This document shows positions 34,149-43,067 of a stretch of DNA of 64,000 nucleotides, piece after piece; positions within the stretch are counted from its first letter, which is position 1, and each line of letters opens with the position of its first letter. Source of the DNA: Luteimonas galliterrae (GTDB lineage Bacteria; Pseudomonadota; Gammaproteobacteria; Xanthomonadales; Xanthomonadaceae); assembly GCF_023374055.1 (NCBI RefSeq), contig NZ_JAMBEP010000006.1:1-64000 (forward strand), in the 5' to 3' direction. The notes under the pieces are model-generated. The model saw nothing but the letters and a program-made list of their open reading frames with translations, had not been told where the DNA came from and searched no databases. The position numbers and the translations under genes are program-made.

Positions 34149-34167
34149 CGCCGCCCGAAGGCGGCGT
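34149..34167 (-). terminator. Weak hairpin after the cytochrome c gene
   Basis: Minus strand: ACGCCGCC-TTCG-GGCGGCGT followed by TGTTGTTT. Possible intrinsic terminator for the cytochrome gene, located just upstream of the nuclease gene. Confidence 0.55.
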
Positions 34168-34202
34168 GGAAGTGTCTCAGAATGGGCCCGTTTGCGGCAG
34201 GG

Positions 34203-34721
34203 CTACTTGAGGTTGTCGAGCATCCAATCGACGGTGGCCTTGACCTGCTCGTCGGTCAGCGCCGGGTTGCCGCCCTTGGCCGGCATCACGCCGCCGTCGG
34301 GGCCGGTGTAGCCCTCGATGGCGTGCTTGTAGAGCGTGTCCTTGCCTTGGGCGATGCGTGCCGACCAGGCGCCCTGAGTCATCGTCGGCGCATTGCCGGC
34401 GCCGGAGGTGTGGCAGCCCGTGCAAAGGTTGCCGAAGATCACCGAGCCGTCGGTGGTGCCGCCGTAAGCGACCTGCGAGGCGGCCTTGGCTGCGGCTGCG
34501 GCGACCGCTGCCGCCTGTGCTGCGGCGCCAGTGGCGCCGGCATAGACCGCGCCGGCCGGGGCGATGCGCGCCTCGGTGCGTTTGGCCGCCTGCGGCGAGA
34601 CTTCCGGCGGGATCACGCTGTTCAGATGGCTCGCGAACAGGATCAGGCCCAAGGTCACCAGCATCAGGAAGCCGATCACCAGCGAGAATTTCTTCAGAAA
34701 ATCGAGGTCGTAATTGCGCAC
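34203..34721 (-). CDS. Membrane-anchored c-type cytochrome (cytochrome c5-like)
   Basis: A 172-residue protein starting with GTG at 34721 (AGGTGGA upstream). An uncleaved N-terminal membrane helix (FSLVIGFLMLVTLGLILFA) is followed by an Ala-rich linker and a class I cytochrome c domain: heme motif CTGCH in FGNLCTGCHTSG, axial Met in GGVMPAKGG, and C-terminal helix DEQVKATVDWMLDNL. A periplasmic electron carrier, likely between the quinol-oxidising complex and a terminal oxidase. A longer frame upstream is not family-like. Confidence 0.9.
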   Translation of the reverse strand: MRNYDLDFLKKFSLVIGFLMLVTLGLILFASHLNSVIPPEVSPQAAKRTEARIAPAGAVYAGATGAAAQAAAVAAAAAKAASQVAYGGTTDGSVIFGNLCTGCHTSGAGNAPTMTQGAWSARIAQGKDTLYKHAIEGYTGPDGGVMPAKGGNPALTDEQVKATVDWMLDNLK

Positions 34722-34830
34722 GTTCCACCTTTGGCGGCCGCTAATCGAGGCCGTGCATCCGACCAGTATAAATGCCGAGGCCTGCGCGGCGAAGCTCGCC
34801 AAGGACTGCGGTGGCTTTTATCTGGGGGTT

Positions 34831-34907
34831 TGGCGCGCCTGGAGGGATTCGAACCCCCGACCAATGGCTTCGGAAGCCACTACTCTATCCGGCTGAGCTA
34901 CAGGCGC
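34831..34907 (-). tRNA. tRNA-Arg (anticodon CCG)
   Basis: A 77-nt cloverleaf on the minus strand. Acceptor GCGCCTG pairs with CAGGCGC; D-arm TAGCTCAGCCGGATAGAG; anticodon loop TTCCGAA (anticodon CCG, reading CGG); T-arm GGGGGTTCGAATCCCTC; discriminator G and an encoded CCA. It is a single tRNA gene between the cytochrome gene and ubiA, which are divergent. Confidence 0.97.
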
Positions 34908-34966
34908 CGAGCCGCGTATTGTCCATGATCGCGCCGGGCGACGCGAGTCGTTAACCTGTCGCCCGC

Positions 34967-35872
34967 ATGAGCTACGAACGCTACAACCCCTCGATACCCG
35001 CGCCGGTACCGCGCTGGCGCGAGCGCCTGGGCCAGTACTGGATCCTGATCCGCGGCGACCGGCCGATCGGCTGGCTGCTGTTGTTGTGGCCCACGTGGTG
35101 GGGCTTGTGGCTGGCCGCCGAAGGCGTGCCGCCGCTGTGGACGCTGTTCGTGTTCTCGGCCGGGGTCTGGCTGACCCGCTCGGCCGGCTGCGTGATCAAC
35201 GATTACGCGGACCGCTGGCTGGACCCGCTGGTCGAGCGCACCAAGGGCCGGCCGCTGGCCACCGGCGCGGTGTCCGGGCGCGAGGCGCTGCTGGTGTTCG
35301 CGGTGCTGATGCTGGCGGCGTTCGGCCTGGTCGCCACATTGAATAGGCTGACCATGTACCTGAGTTTCGTCGGCGTCGTGCTGTCGGCGAGTTATCCGTA
35401 TCTGAAGCGCTACACCTATCTGCCGCAGGTGTATTTGGGGGTGGCGTTCGGCTGGGGCATTCCGATGGCCTTCGCAGCGGTGCGCGGCGAGCTGCCGCCG
35501 CTGGCTTGGCTGCTGTACGTGGCCAACATCCTGTGGTCGACGGCGTACGACACCTGGTATGCGATGGTCGATCGCGACGACGACATCCGCGCCGGGTCCA
35601 AGTCCACGGCGATCTTGTTCGGCGAATTGGACCTGATCGCGCAGGGCGTGCTGTATGCGTCGTTCTTCGCGGCATTGGCTTTGTGCGGACGCCAAGCGCA
35701 GATGGGCTTGTATTTCTGGTCGGCGCTGGGCTTGGCGGCATTGTTGGTCGCGTACGAGTTCGCGATCGCGCGGCACCGCGATCGCGATGCGTGCTTCCGC
35801 GCGTTCCTGCACAACCATTGGGTGGGGATGGCGGTGTTCGCGGGCATCGCGCTGGATTACGCATTGCGCTGA
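34967..35872 (+). CDS. ubiA: 4-hydroxybenzoate polyprenyltransferase UbiA
   Basis: A 301-residue integral membrane prenyltransferase that attaches the polyprenyl tail to 4-hydroxybenzoate in ubiquinone biosynthesis. The two Asp-rich motifs are NDYADRWLD (first) and [13 protein letters not shown] (second), with [18 protein letters not shown] at the first helix and about nine membrane segments, all typical of proteobacterial UbiA. The ATG at 34967 has a short leader; ubiC is not adjacent. A long repeat region follows. Confidence 0.95.
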   Translation: MSYERYNPSIPAPVPRWRERLGQYWILIRGDRPIGWLLLLWPTWWGLWLAAEGVPPLWTLFVFSAGVWLTRSAGCVINDYADRWLDPLVERTKGRPLATGAVSGREALLVFAVLMLAAFGLVATLNRLTMYLSFVGVVLSASYPYLKRYTYLPQVYLGVAFGWGIPMAFAAVRGELPPLAWLLYVANILWSTAYDTWYAMVDRDDDIRAGSKSTAILFGELDLIAQGVLYASFFAALALCGRQAQMGLYFWSALGLAALLVAYEFAIARHRDRDACFRAFLHNHWVGMAVFAGIALDYALR

Positions 35873-35925
35873 CGGCACCGCAGATCGTCATCACGGTGAA
35901 AGCCGAGATGCCGTTGCCCTGGCTC

Positions 35926-36081
35926 TGTAGAGCGCGGCTTGCCCCGCTGCTCTTGCCCTTCAAGCCGTGATCCCCGCGAAGGCGGGACTGCGGAGGCCGA
36001 AGGCCGGAGCGAACATTTGCGTCAGCAGATGGCCCGGAGGGCGAGCGAAGCGAGTAATCCAGCGCCTTTGCGGTTGCTCTG
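35926..36081. repeat. Palindrome cluster downstream of ubiA
   Basis: A TGTAGAGCGCGGCTTGCCCC hairpin (35926-35952), a GATCCCCGCGAAGGCGGGAC hairpin and GGAGCGAACATTTGCGTCAGC / GAGCGAAGCGAG segments. They lie directly before the long mosaic repeat and belong to the same unit types. No gene in 35873-36968. Confidence 0.75.
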
Positions 36082-36729
36082 TGTAGAGCGGAGCTTGCTC
36101 CGCTGCCTTGGCTTGGGGGTTCTGGCGACCTGCCGGCCCTTTGGGCCGGGGTTTCGTCCGCTAAAACCGCGGCCGAGTTACTTTCTTTTTGTGAGGCCCA
36201 AAAAGAACAGTAACCAAAGAAAAAGGGCCTTTGGAAGGGATCCCGGCGATGGGGCTCCCCCGTGTTCTTGGCCCTTCTCACCGGCTCTCGTGATTCCTCC
36301 GTCGCTTCGACATTTAGATCCGAGGCGATCGATCAGAACGCCTACTTAGCGCACATCCGCAAAAGCCACGTCACCCATAGGCTACGAATCAAAATCTAGT
36401 ACCTGCGTAAGAAGGTCACCCACGACGAAAGCCGGGCCGCTGGCGGACTTTCAGGCGCGACGCATCGCACCGCAGTTCAGGCCCTTTCTTGGGTTACTTT
36501 CTTTGGGCCAGCAAAGAAAGTGACCCGGCGCAGCCGGAAGCCTTTGTCCATGGCGCGAGTCGCAGCGCCACTGGCCAGGACGCGGGCCTGGATCCCGGCC
36601 TTCGCCGGGATGACGGCTAAGGGCAAAAGCAACATGGGTCCCAGCGTTCGCTGGGATGACGGCTTAAGAGCAACGGCCTAAGAGCGAATGGCCTAACAGC
36701 AAGGGCAGCGGAGCAGGCTCCGCTCTACA
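36082..36729 (-). repeat. Long mosaic repeat, copy C (complete, inverted)
   Basis: A 648-base element in the opposite orientation to copies A and B: it starts TGTAGAGCGGAGCTTGCTCC and ends GGCTCCGCTCTACA. It contains the reverse complements of all units, e.g. AAAATCTAGTACCTGCGTAA, CCGCAAAAGCCACGTCACCC, GGATCCCGGCCTTCGCCGGG and TTTGTCCATGGCGCGAGTCG. Three further GCTCTAC hairpins follow (36750-36815). Confidence 0.9.
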
Positions 36730-36968
36730 AAGGCGGAGCAAGACAAGAGCAGCGGAGCAAGCGCCGCTCTACGAAGTCAGGCAAGGCAGAGCAGCAGGGC
36801 AAGTTCCGCTCTACAGAGTAGAGCTCTGTTCGATTGCGGCCGGAAGACTGGGCCAAAAAAGGCCGGAATCGGCTCGAGTCCGGGTCCTGGTTTCCCCTCC
36901 GGCCGTTCAAGTGTCAGACTCGCCCTGCCCGCGGGGAGCGGGTCCACAACCTCAAAGGGGGCAAGACG

Positions 36969-37172
36969 ATGAAATCGATCGGCGGACTGATGTTGCTGCT
37001 CGGCCTGGGATCGTTCGTGCTGCATTACATGAATATGGAGTTCAAGCTGCTGATGTGGGTCGACAACTGGGGTCCGACGGTCGGCACCGCCATCCGGGTC
37101 GGTCTGATCGTGGTCGGCGGCCTGCTGTGGTTCGTCGGCAACAAGCGCGAGAAGGCCGCCCCGGCGACCTGA
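36969..37172 (+). CDS. Small two-helix membrane protein
   Basis: A 67-residue protein. The ATG at 36969 is preceded by CAAAGGGGGCAAG. It has two hydrophobic segments (GGLMLLLGLGSFVLHYM, and VGTAIRVGLIVVGGLLWFVG) linked by a short WVDNWG loop, and ends in a short charged tail. I recognise no family with certainty. A clear terminator follows 24 bases later. Confidence 0.75.
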   Translation: MKSIGGLMLLLGLGSFVLHYMNMEFKLLMWVDNWGPTVGTAIRVGLIVVGGLLWFVGNKREKAAPAT

Positions 37173-37195
37173 TCGTCGTCGCGACGCGATATCGG

Positions 37196-37224
37196 CGGCC
37201 GGTGCCTGCGCACCGGCCGTTTTC
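37196..37224 (+). terminator. Rho-independent terminator
   Basis: Stem CGGCCGGTGC / GCACCGGCCG, loop CTGC, then TTTT. It ends the small membrane protein transcript. Confidence 0.88.
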
Positions 37225-37291
37225 GTTGGGGGGGCTTGCGCCGCCCCGGCGCGCGCGCTGCAATCGGTTCCCCGCCCTCCGGAGTACTGCG

Positions 37292-37813
37292 ATGCGCACC
37301 TGCCTGCTGCTCGGCCTGCTAGGAACGCTCGCCGCCACCGCCGCGAATGCGCAGACTGCGCCCGCGCCGACCCGCGAACACCTCGCGCCTTCGGGCTGGG
37401 AGGATTCCTACCACGACTTCCACTACACGCCGGTGGTGAAGATCGGCGACCGCGTGATCGTGTCCGGCATACCGGCCGGCGGCCCGGGCAAGACCGACGA
37501 GGAAAAAATCCGCTGGATGTTCGGTCAGCTCAAGGCGCACCTGGAAAAAGCCGGCGCCGCGCTCGAAGACGTGGTCGAGATCACCAGCTTCCACGTCGCC
37601 GCAGGCCACGACGATTTCCGCAAGAAGGTCGAGCCGATGCTCAAGGTGCACCACGAAGTGTTCCGCGACCATTACCCGGCCTGGACCGCGGTCGGCACGA
37701 CGGCGCTGTTTTCCAAAGGTGCGCCGGTGGAAATGCGCGCCGAAGCGATCATCGGCTCGGGCAAGGCGCCCAAAGCCGACATTCCCAAGCCGGCGCCTGC
37801 GAAAGACGAGTGA
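37292..37813 (+). CDS. Exported RidA/YjgF-family protein
   Basis: A 173-residue protein. The ATG at 37292 has GGAGTACTGC upstream. It has a Sec signal peptide (LLGLLGTLAATAANAQ), then one RidA domain: DRVIVSGIPAGGPG, LEKAGAALEDVVEITSFHV, YPAWTAVGTTALFSKGAPVEMRAEAI. Cytosolic RidA deaminates reactive enamines; exported paralogues such as this have no defined function. The Arg of the RidA active site (in the VExRA-type motif, here VEMRAEA) is kept. It has a Pro/Lys-rich tail. Confidence 0.9.
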   Translation: MRTCLLLGLLGTLAATAANAQTAPAPTREHLAPSGWEDSYHDFHYTPVVKIGDRVIVSGIPAGGPGKTDEEKIRWMFGQLKAHLEKAGAALEDVVEITSFHVAAGHDDFRKKVEPMLKVHHEVFRDHYPAWTAVGTTALFSKGAPVEMRAEAIIGSGKAPKADIPKPAPAKDE

Positions 37814-37834
37814 CGCGCGCCGGCGCCGCGGTCC

Positions 37835-38308
37835 TCAACCTGCCGGCGGCGCCGGCCGGAGCCAGGTGGCCTGCATGGTTTGCAGCAGCCATTTGCCGCC
37901 GAGCTTGCGGAAGTGGAACAGCATGCGCATCGCGCGCTGCTCGGCAACACCGTTCACCTTCAGCTCCGCGGTGTCCTTGGCGATGACCGTGGCCTGGTCG
38001 CCGTAGACCCGGATCCGCGCTTCTTCGATCTTGTTCGACAGCGGCTCCATGCCGGCCGCCAGCATCTGCGCCCGGGCTTCCGGCGTGTAGAAGCTGAGCA
38101 CTTCGGCGCGCTCGTCGACGTCGCCGACCGGCGACACTTCCACGTAGTCCGGCGCCAGCAGCGCGTCCAGCGCCTTCAGGTCGAAACGGATTTGGGCGTC
38201 AACGACCGCCTGCGCTACCGCGGTCAGTTCTTTCTCGGTCTGCGGATCGGCGGCGCGGGCCGACGAGGCGAAAGCCAGGCCGAGGGCGATGGCGAGCAAG
38301 GGCTTCAT
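37835..38308 (-). CDS. Exported NTF2-like (DUF4440) protein
   Basis: A 157-residue protein with a signal peptide (LLAIALGLAFASSARAAD) and an NTF2/SnoaL-like cone fold: AVVDAQIRFDLKALDALLAPDYVEVSPVGDV, VYGDQATVIAKDTAEL, RMLFHFRKLGGKWLLQTMQATWL. Probably a ligand-binding or regulatory periplasmic protein; function unknown. It converges on the ridA-like gene with a 21-base gap. Confidence 0.85.
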   Translation of the reverse strand: MKPLLAIALGLAFASSARAADPQTEKELTAVAQAVVDAQIRFDLKALDALLAPDYVEVSPVGDVDERAEVLSFYTPEARAQMLAAGMEPLSNKIEEARIRVYGDQATVIAKDTAELKVNGVAEQRAMRMLFHFRKLGGKWLLQTMQATWLRPAPPAG

Positions 38309-38400
38309 AAGGACACTCGATAAGTGGGCATGCCAACGATGCAGCGGCCGAGCTGCCGCAGTATCTGCCGAAAGTAGGGGTCTGGGGTTAGGCTTTACGG

Positions 38401-39021
38401 ATGGATCAAGCCACCACGACCCCCCGCCCGCGCCTGCGCGACCACATCCGCGAGAAATTGCCCGAGATCTTCGTCGAGGCGTTCTCGGTGGCGCTGGCGG
38501 TGGTGCTCGCGCTGGCGGTGGACAACTGGCGCGACGAACGCACGCTCAACCGGCAGGCGGCGGCGTTGCGGCAGGCGGTGGCGGCGGAAATGCGCAGCAA
38601 TCTGGAAGAACTGCGGCGGGTGCTGCCGAAGATCGACGCGAACCTGGCCGATGCCGAGCGCGCGGTCAAATCCGAAGACGAGCGCGAGCAGGCGTCCCGA
38701 CTGGTGGTGACCTCGGCGGTGCTGACCGCGGCCGCGTGGCAGACCACGCAAACATCCAACAATGCGGTGGAGCGACTGCCCGCCGCGTGGCGGATCGAAG
38801 TCGCCAAGGCTTACGAACTGCAGGAGCTGTACCAACGCCAGCAACAGTCGGCGATGGACGCGCTGGTGGAATTCACCACGCGGCGCGAAGGCAGTCCCAG
38901 CGAAGAAGATCTGATCAAGACCTTGTTCTACCAGGTGCGAATGCAGAAGGCGGGCAATCTGGAATTGACCGGCGCCTACCTGGAATTGCTGGAACTGGAA
39001 CCGGAACCGCCGTCGCGCTGA
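38401..39021 (+). CDS. Single-span membrane protein of unknown function (DUF6090-like layout)
   Basis: A 206-residue protein. A short basic N-terminus leads into a hydrophobic helix (IFVEAFSVALAVVLALAVDNWRDER) and a long helical domain rich in charged residues (RQAAALRQAVAAEMRSNLEEL, YELQELYQRQQQSAMDALVEF). The pattern of a helix followed by NWRDER and a coiled-coil-like domain is common in unannotated membrane proteins of this group. The start has only a weak ribosome-binding site. Confidence 0.75.
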   Translation: MDQATTTPRPRLRDHIREKLPEIFVEAFSVALAVVLALAVDNWRDERTLNRQAAALRQAVAAEMRSNLEELRRVLPKIDANLADAERAVKSEDEREQASRLVVTSAVLTAAAWQTTQTSNNAVERLPAAWRIEVAKAYELQELYQRQQQSAMDALVEFTTRREGSPSEEDLIKTLFYQVRMQKAGNLELTGAYLELLELEPEPPSR

Positions 39022-39038
39022 GCGCGCCCTTCTTTTTT

Positions 39039-39115
39039 GTAGGAGCGGCTTTAGCCGCGAGCTTTATCGGGCTGATCATTCCTGGCAAAGAGCTCGCGGC
39101 TAAAGCCGCTCCTAC
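39039..39115. repeat. REP pair, GTAGGAGCGGCTTTAGCCGC class
   Basis: GTAGGAGCGGCTTTAGCCGC and the mirrored GCGGCTAAAGCCGCTCCTAC, between a plus-strand gene and the 3' end of comF, where it may act as a transcript boundary for both. Confidence 0.93.
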
Positions 39116-39126
39116 AAAAACGGAGG

Positions 39127-39843
39127 TCAGGGCGTGCGCGCGCACACCCAGGCATCGATACGGGACGCGCCGGCACGCCGCAGCGCCTTGGCCGCGGCGT
39201 CGAGCGTGGCGCCGGTGGTCATCACATCGTCGATCAGCGTCACCGATTGCGGCAGCACCGCGCCGCGCGCCACCGCGAAAGCGCCGCGCAGGTTGCGCCG
39301 CCGCGCGTCCGCATCCAACCGCGATTGCGGGGGCGTGGCGCGCGACCGGGTCAGGACCCCGTCCAGCATCGGGATGCCGAATGCGCGCGACAACGGCCGT
39401 GCCAGCTCCAGCGCCTGGTCGTAACCGCGGCTGCGCAGCCGCGCGCGGTGCAGCGGCAGCGGGATCAGCGCTTCGGAGCGCGGCAAGGCGGCGAAGGCCT
39501 CGATCATCAGTTGCGACAACAGCCGGCCGCAGGCCAGATCGGCGTGGAATTTGAGCCGCGGCAGCAACCGGTCGACCGGAAAGCCGTACACCAGCGCCGC
39601 ATGGCTCTGATGCAGGCCCGGCGGGCGTCGCAGGCAGTCGCCGCAGGCGGCTGCAGCGACAGGCAGGGGCAGGGCGCAACGCAGGCAGGCGCTGCGGTTC
39701 CAGGGCAGCGCCGCGGCGCAACTGCGGCACAAATCGCGTCCCTGCGCGCCGGTTTCGCCGCACAGCAGGCAGCGCAGCGGCCATAGCCACTTACCGAGGC
39801 CGTCAACGGCGGCGGACAGCGTTCGGTTGACAGCGGCCGGCAT
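39127..39843 (-). CDS. comF: ComF family protein (phosphoribosyltransferase-like)
   Basis: A 238-residue protein with an N-terminal zinc ribbon ([18 protein letters not shown], then [18 protein letters not shown]) and a C-terminal phosphoribosyltransferase fold with the PRPP motif [15 protein letters not shown]. It is related to ComFC/GntX, needed for DNA uptake in competent bacteria. The ATG at 39843 leaves only 49 bases to the divergent bioB, an arrangement common in Xanthomonadaceae. Confidence 0.92.
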   Translation of the reverse strand: MPAAVNRTLSAAVDGLGKWLWPLRCLLCGETGAQGRDLCRSCAAALPWNRSACLRCALPLPVAAAACGDCLRRPPGLHQSHAALVYGFPVDRLLPRLKFHADLACGRLLSQLMIEAFAALPRSEALIPLPLHRARLRSRGYDQALELARPLSRAFGIPMLDGVLTRSRATPPQSRLDADARRRNLRGAFAVARGAVLPQSVTLIDDVMTTGATLDAAAKALRRAGASRIDAWVCARTP

Positions 39844-39892
39844 GGTTTCCAGACTGCCGAGCCTGCCTTGCCCTGTCCGTCGGAAAACGCCC

Positions 39893-40936
39893 ATGCCTGC
39901 CGTCAGCCAACAGCCCCAACCTCTGCCGGCCACGCGCCATGACTGGTCCCGCACCGAACTCGAAGCCCTGTTCGCGTTGCCGTTCACCGAACTGCTGCAC
40001 CGCGCCGGCAGCGTGCATCGCCAGCATTTCGATCCGGCCGAGGTGCAGGTCAGCACGTTGTTGTCGGTGAAGACCGGCGGCTGCCCGGAGGATTGCGCCT
40101 ACTGCCCGCAGGCCCAGCGATACCACACCGGCGTCGACGCGACCAAGCTGATGAGCACCGAAGCGGTGCTGGAGAAAGCCAAGCAGGCCAAGGCCGCCGG
40201 CGCTTCGCGCTTTTGCATGGGCGCGGCCTGGCGCTCGCCCAAGGACCGCGATATCCCGAAAGTGGCCGCGATGATCCGCGAGGTGAAAGCCCTGGGCCTG
40301 GAGACCTGCGCCACGCTGGGCATGCTCAGCGGCAGCCAGGCGCAAGCGCTGAAATCGGCGGGCCTGGACTACTACAACCACAATCTGGACACCGCGCCGG
40401 AGTTCTACGGCGAAATCATCCATACCCGCGAATTCCAGGACCGCCTCGACACGCTCGCGCACGTGCGCGACGCCGGCATGAAGACCTGCTGCGGCGGCAT
40501 CGTCGGCATGGGCGAGTCGCGCGCGCAACGCGCCGGCTTGCTGCAGACCCTGGCCAACCTGCCGGCGCATCCGGATTCGGTGCCGATCAACCGCCTGGTG
40601 CAGGTCGAAGGCACGCCGCTGGCCGGCACCGCCGAGCTGGATCCGTTCGAATTCGTTCGCACGATCGCGGTGGCGCGCATCGTCATGCCGCGGTCGATGG
40701 TGCGGCTGTCGGCCGGCCGCGAATCGATGAGCGACGAGCTGCAGGCGCTGTGCTTCGCCGCCGGCGCCAACTCGATCTTCTACGGCGAAAAGCTGCTCAC
40801 CACCGGCAATCCGGATACCGAGCGCGACATGGCGCTGTTCGCGCGCCTGGGCCTGCGTCCGATGCCGGTGATCGAAGAGGCGAACACGGTGCACGCCGAC
40901 ATCGTCGACGCGGCGCAGGCCTGCGCGGCGGCCTGA
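39893..40936 (+). CDS. bioB: Biotin synthase
   Basis: A 347-residue radical-SAM enzyme that inserts sulfur into dethiobiotin. The 4Fe-4S cluster ligands are Cys64, Cys68 and Cys71 ([12 protein letters not shown]). Other landmarks: [12 protein letters not shown] flank [23 protein letters not shown], the 2Fe-2S ligand region [11 protein letters not shown], and [12 protein letters not shown]. The ATG at 39893 gives a family-like N-terminus. It is the first gene of bioB-F-H-C; no BirA-type operator was recognised in the short gap to comF. Confidence 0.97.
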   Translation: MPAVSQQPQPLPATRHDWSRTELEALFALPFTELLHRAGSVHRQHFDPAEVQVSTLLSVKTGGCPEDCAYCPQAQRYHTGVDATKLMSTEAVLEKAKQAKAAGASRFCMGAAWRSPKDRDIPKVAAMIREVKALGLETCATLGMLSGSQAQALKSAGLDYYNHNLDTAPEFYGEIIHTREFQDRLDTLAHVRDAGMKTCCGGIVGMGESRAQRAGLLQTLANLPAHPDSVPINRLVQVEGTPLAGTAELDPFEFVRTIAVARIVMPRSMVRLSAGRESMSDELQALCFAAGANSIFYGEKLLTTGNPDTERDMALFARLGLRPMPVIEEANTVHADIVDAAQACAAA

Positions 40937-40941
40937 GCCCT

Positions 40942-42156
40942 ATGACCCGGCCCGACCTGTACGAGCGCATCCGCGATGCGCGCGCGCAACGCGAAGCGCA
41001 ACAGCGCACGCGCGTGCGCCGCAACGTGACCCGTCGCGACGGCGCGCGTTACGAAGTCGACGGCCGCTGGCTGACCGGTTTCTGCGGCAACGACTACCTG
41101 GGCCTGGCGCAGCAGTTCGCCGTGGTCGCCGCCTTGCAGGACGCGGCATCGCGCGACGGCATCGGCAGCACCGCTTCGCACCTGGTCTGCGGCCATCACG
41201 CCGCGCACGAAGCGCTCGAACGCGAGATCGCCGACTGGCTCGAATATCCGCGCGGCCTGCTGCTGGGCAGCGGCTTCCTGGCCAACCTCGCGGTGTTGCA
41301 GGCGTTCCTGGGCACCGACGACGTTTGCGTGCAGGACCGCCTCAACCACGCCAGCCTGATCGACGCCGCGCGCCTGGCCGACTGCCGTCTGCGCCGCTAT
41401 CCGCACGCCGATGCCGAAGGCGCGCTGCGCCAGCTGCGCAGCATTCCCGAAGGCGCCGCGATGCTGGCCACCGACGGCGTGTTCAGCATGGACGGCGACA
41501 TCGCGCCGCTGCGCGCGCTGATGCTAGCGGCGCGCATGCAGCAGGCGCTGGTGTACGTGGACGATGCGCACGGAGTCGGCGTGCTCGGCAACACCGGACG
41601 CGGCAGCGTTTCCGCCTGCGGACTCGGCCCGGCCGACGTGCCGCTGCAACTGGTCACGCTGGGCAAAGCGCTGGGCGGCTACGGCGCGGTGCTGGTCGGC
41701 GACGAAGGGCTGATCCAGCACTTGTCGGAAGTCGCGCGGCCGTACATCTACAGCACTGCGTTGCCGCCCGCGCAGGCCGCGGCCTCGCTGGCCGCGGTCA
41801 AGATCGCGCGGCGCGAAGAATGGCGCCGGGTGAAGCTGCGCGAATCGATCGTGCGCCTGCGCACGTCCGCGGCTGCGCATGGGTTGGAACTGTTGCCGTC
41901 GGATACGCCGATCCAGCCCTTCGTCTGCGGCAGCGAGACGCGCGCGCTGGCGTATGCGACCGCGCTCGAAGACGCCGGTTACTGGGTCGCCGCGATCCGC
42001 CCGCCGACGGTGCCCGAAGGCGGCGCGCGACTGCGCATCACTTTGTCGGCGTTGCACGGCTCGGCAGAAATCGACGGCCTGATCGACACGCTGTCGCGGG
42101 CGCGCGACCGTTTCGGCGACGACAAGGCGAAAGCGGCCGCCCCGGCGGCGACGTGA
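40942..42156 (+). CDS. bioF: 8-amino-7-oxononanoate synthase
   Basis: A 404-residue PLP enzyme condensing pimeloyl-ACP with alanine. GNDYLGLA is near the start, [15 protein letters not shown] in the substrate region, [10 protein letters not shown] binds PLP, and Lys242 in [11 protein letters not shown] is the Schiff-base lysine. It starts 5 bases after bioB. Confidence 0.96.
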   Translation: MTRPDLYERIRDARAQREAQQRTRVRRNVTRRDGARYEVDGRWLTGFCGNDYLGLAQQFAVVAALQDAASRDGIGSTASHLVCGHHAAHEALEREIADWLEYPRGLLLGSGFLANLAVLQAFLGTDDVCVQDRLNHASLIDAARLADCRLRRYPHADAEGALRQLRSIPEGAAMLATDGVFSMDGDIAPLRALMLAARMQQALVYVDDAHGVGVLGNTGRGSVSACGLGPADVPLQLVTLGKALGGYGAVLVGDEGLIQHLSEVARPYIYSTALPPAQAAASLAAVKIARREEWRRVKLRESIVRLRTSAAAHGLELLPSDTPIQPFVCGSETRALAYATALEDAGYWVAAIRPPTVPEGGARLRITLSALHGSAEIDGLIDTLSRARDRFGDDKAKAAAPAAT

Positions 42157-42163
42157 CGCAGGC

Positions 42164-43045
42164 GTGAGCGAACTCCATATCGAAATCGCCGGCGACGGCC
42201 CGGCGCTGGTGCTGATCCACGGTTGGGCGATGCACGGCGGCATCTTCGCGCCGCTGGTCGCGCGCCTACGCGATCGCTATACGCTGCATCTGGTCGACCT
42301 GCCCGGCCACGGCTACAGCCATCGCGACGACACGCCGCTGACGCTGGAGGCCTGCGTCGCGGCGATCGCGGCGCGCACGCCGCCGGCGGTCTGGATCGGC
42401 TGGTCGATGGGCGGCCTGTTCGCATTGCATGCCGCGGCTACGCTGCCGCAAGTGCGCGGCCTGGCGATGGTCTGCGCCACGCCGCGCTTCGTCGTCGACG
42501 GCGGCGCCGATGGCCGGCCCTGGCCGCATGCGGTGTCGCCGGACGTGTTCGCGCAGTTCGCACGCGATCTGGAAACCGACTACCGCAGCACGCTCGACCG
42601 CTTCCTGGTGCTCGACACGATCGGCGCCGAGCATGGCCGCGAAGAATTGCGCACGTTGCGGCAGGAATTGTTCTCGCGCTGCGAGCCGGCGCCGCGGATC
42701 CTGCAGCAAGGCTTGACGCTGCTCGAGCGCAGCGACCTACGCGACGCGTTGCCGCAGCTGCGCGTGCCGAGCCTGTGGGTTTCGGGACGGCGCGATCGGC
42801 TGGTTCCGCCCGCCGGAATGCGCGATGCAGCGGCGATGGCAACGGACAGTACGTATCTCGATATTGCCGGCGGCGGGCATGCGCCCTTTCTCGGTCACGC
42901 GGATGCGGTTTCGCAGGCCATCGATGAGTTTGCCTCGCTTCTGAGCCGTCATTCCCGCGAAGGCGGGAATCCAGCGACTTTGAACTCGGATTCAGGCGTG
43001 GGAGGAAGAGCGCAAGTCACTGGATTCCCGCCTTCGCGGGAATGA
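42164..43045 (+). CDS. bioH: Pimeloyl-ACP methyl ester esterase with repeat-derived tail
   Basis: A 293-residue alpha/beta hydrolase that removes the methyl ester from pimeloyl-ACP. It starts with GTG 7 bases after bioF. The catalytic triad is Ser81 (IGWSMGG), Asp211 (SGRRDRLVP) and His239 (GGGHAPF), with GW after the oxyanion HGW. The family ends near residue 260; here the last 33 residues (SRHSREGGNPATLN...) are translated from a 105-base palindromic repeat that fills the gap to bioC. The tail is probably tolerated rather than functional. Confidence 0.93.
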   Translation: MSELHIEIAGDGPALVLIHGWAMHGGIFAPLVARLRDRYTLHLVDLPGHGYSHRDDTPLTLEACVAAIAARTPPAVWIGWSMGGLFALHAAATLPQVRGLAMVCATPRFVVDGGADGRPWPHAVSPDVFAQFARDLETDYRSTLDRFLVLDTIGAEHGREELRTLRQELFSRCEPAPRILQQGLTLLERSDLRDALPQLRVPSLWVSGRRDRLVPPAGMRDAAAMATDSTYLDIAGGGHAPFLGHADAVSQAIDEFASLLSRHSREGGNPATLNSDSGVGGRAQVTGFPPSRE

Positions 43046-43049
43046 CGGC
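42945..43049. repeat. Palindromic element forming the bioH 3' end
   Basis: Perfect 30-bp inverted ends: the left begins GCCGTCATTCCCGCGAAGGC and the right ends GCCTTCGCGGGAATGACGGC, with 45 bases between them. The bioH stop codon falls inside the right end. Confidence 0.95.
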
Positions 43050-43067
43050 TGAAAAAGCACCAAGGCA

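Noticed and set aside
39893-39900. A biotin repressor operator in front of bioB
   Set aside because: The 49-base gap to comF contains no TTGTAAACC-like inverted repeat that I can see.
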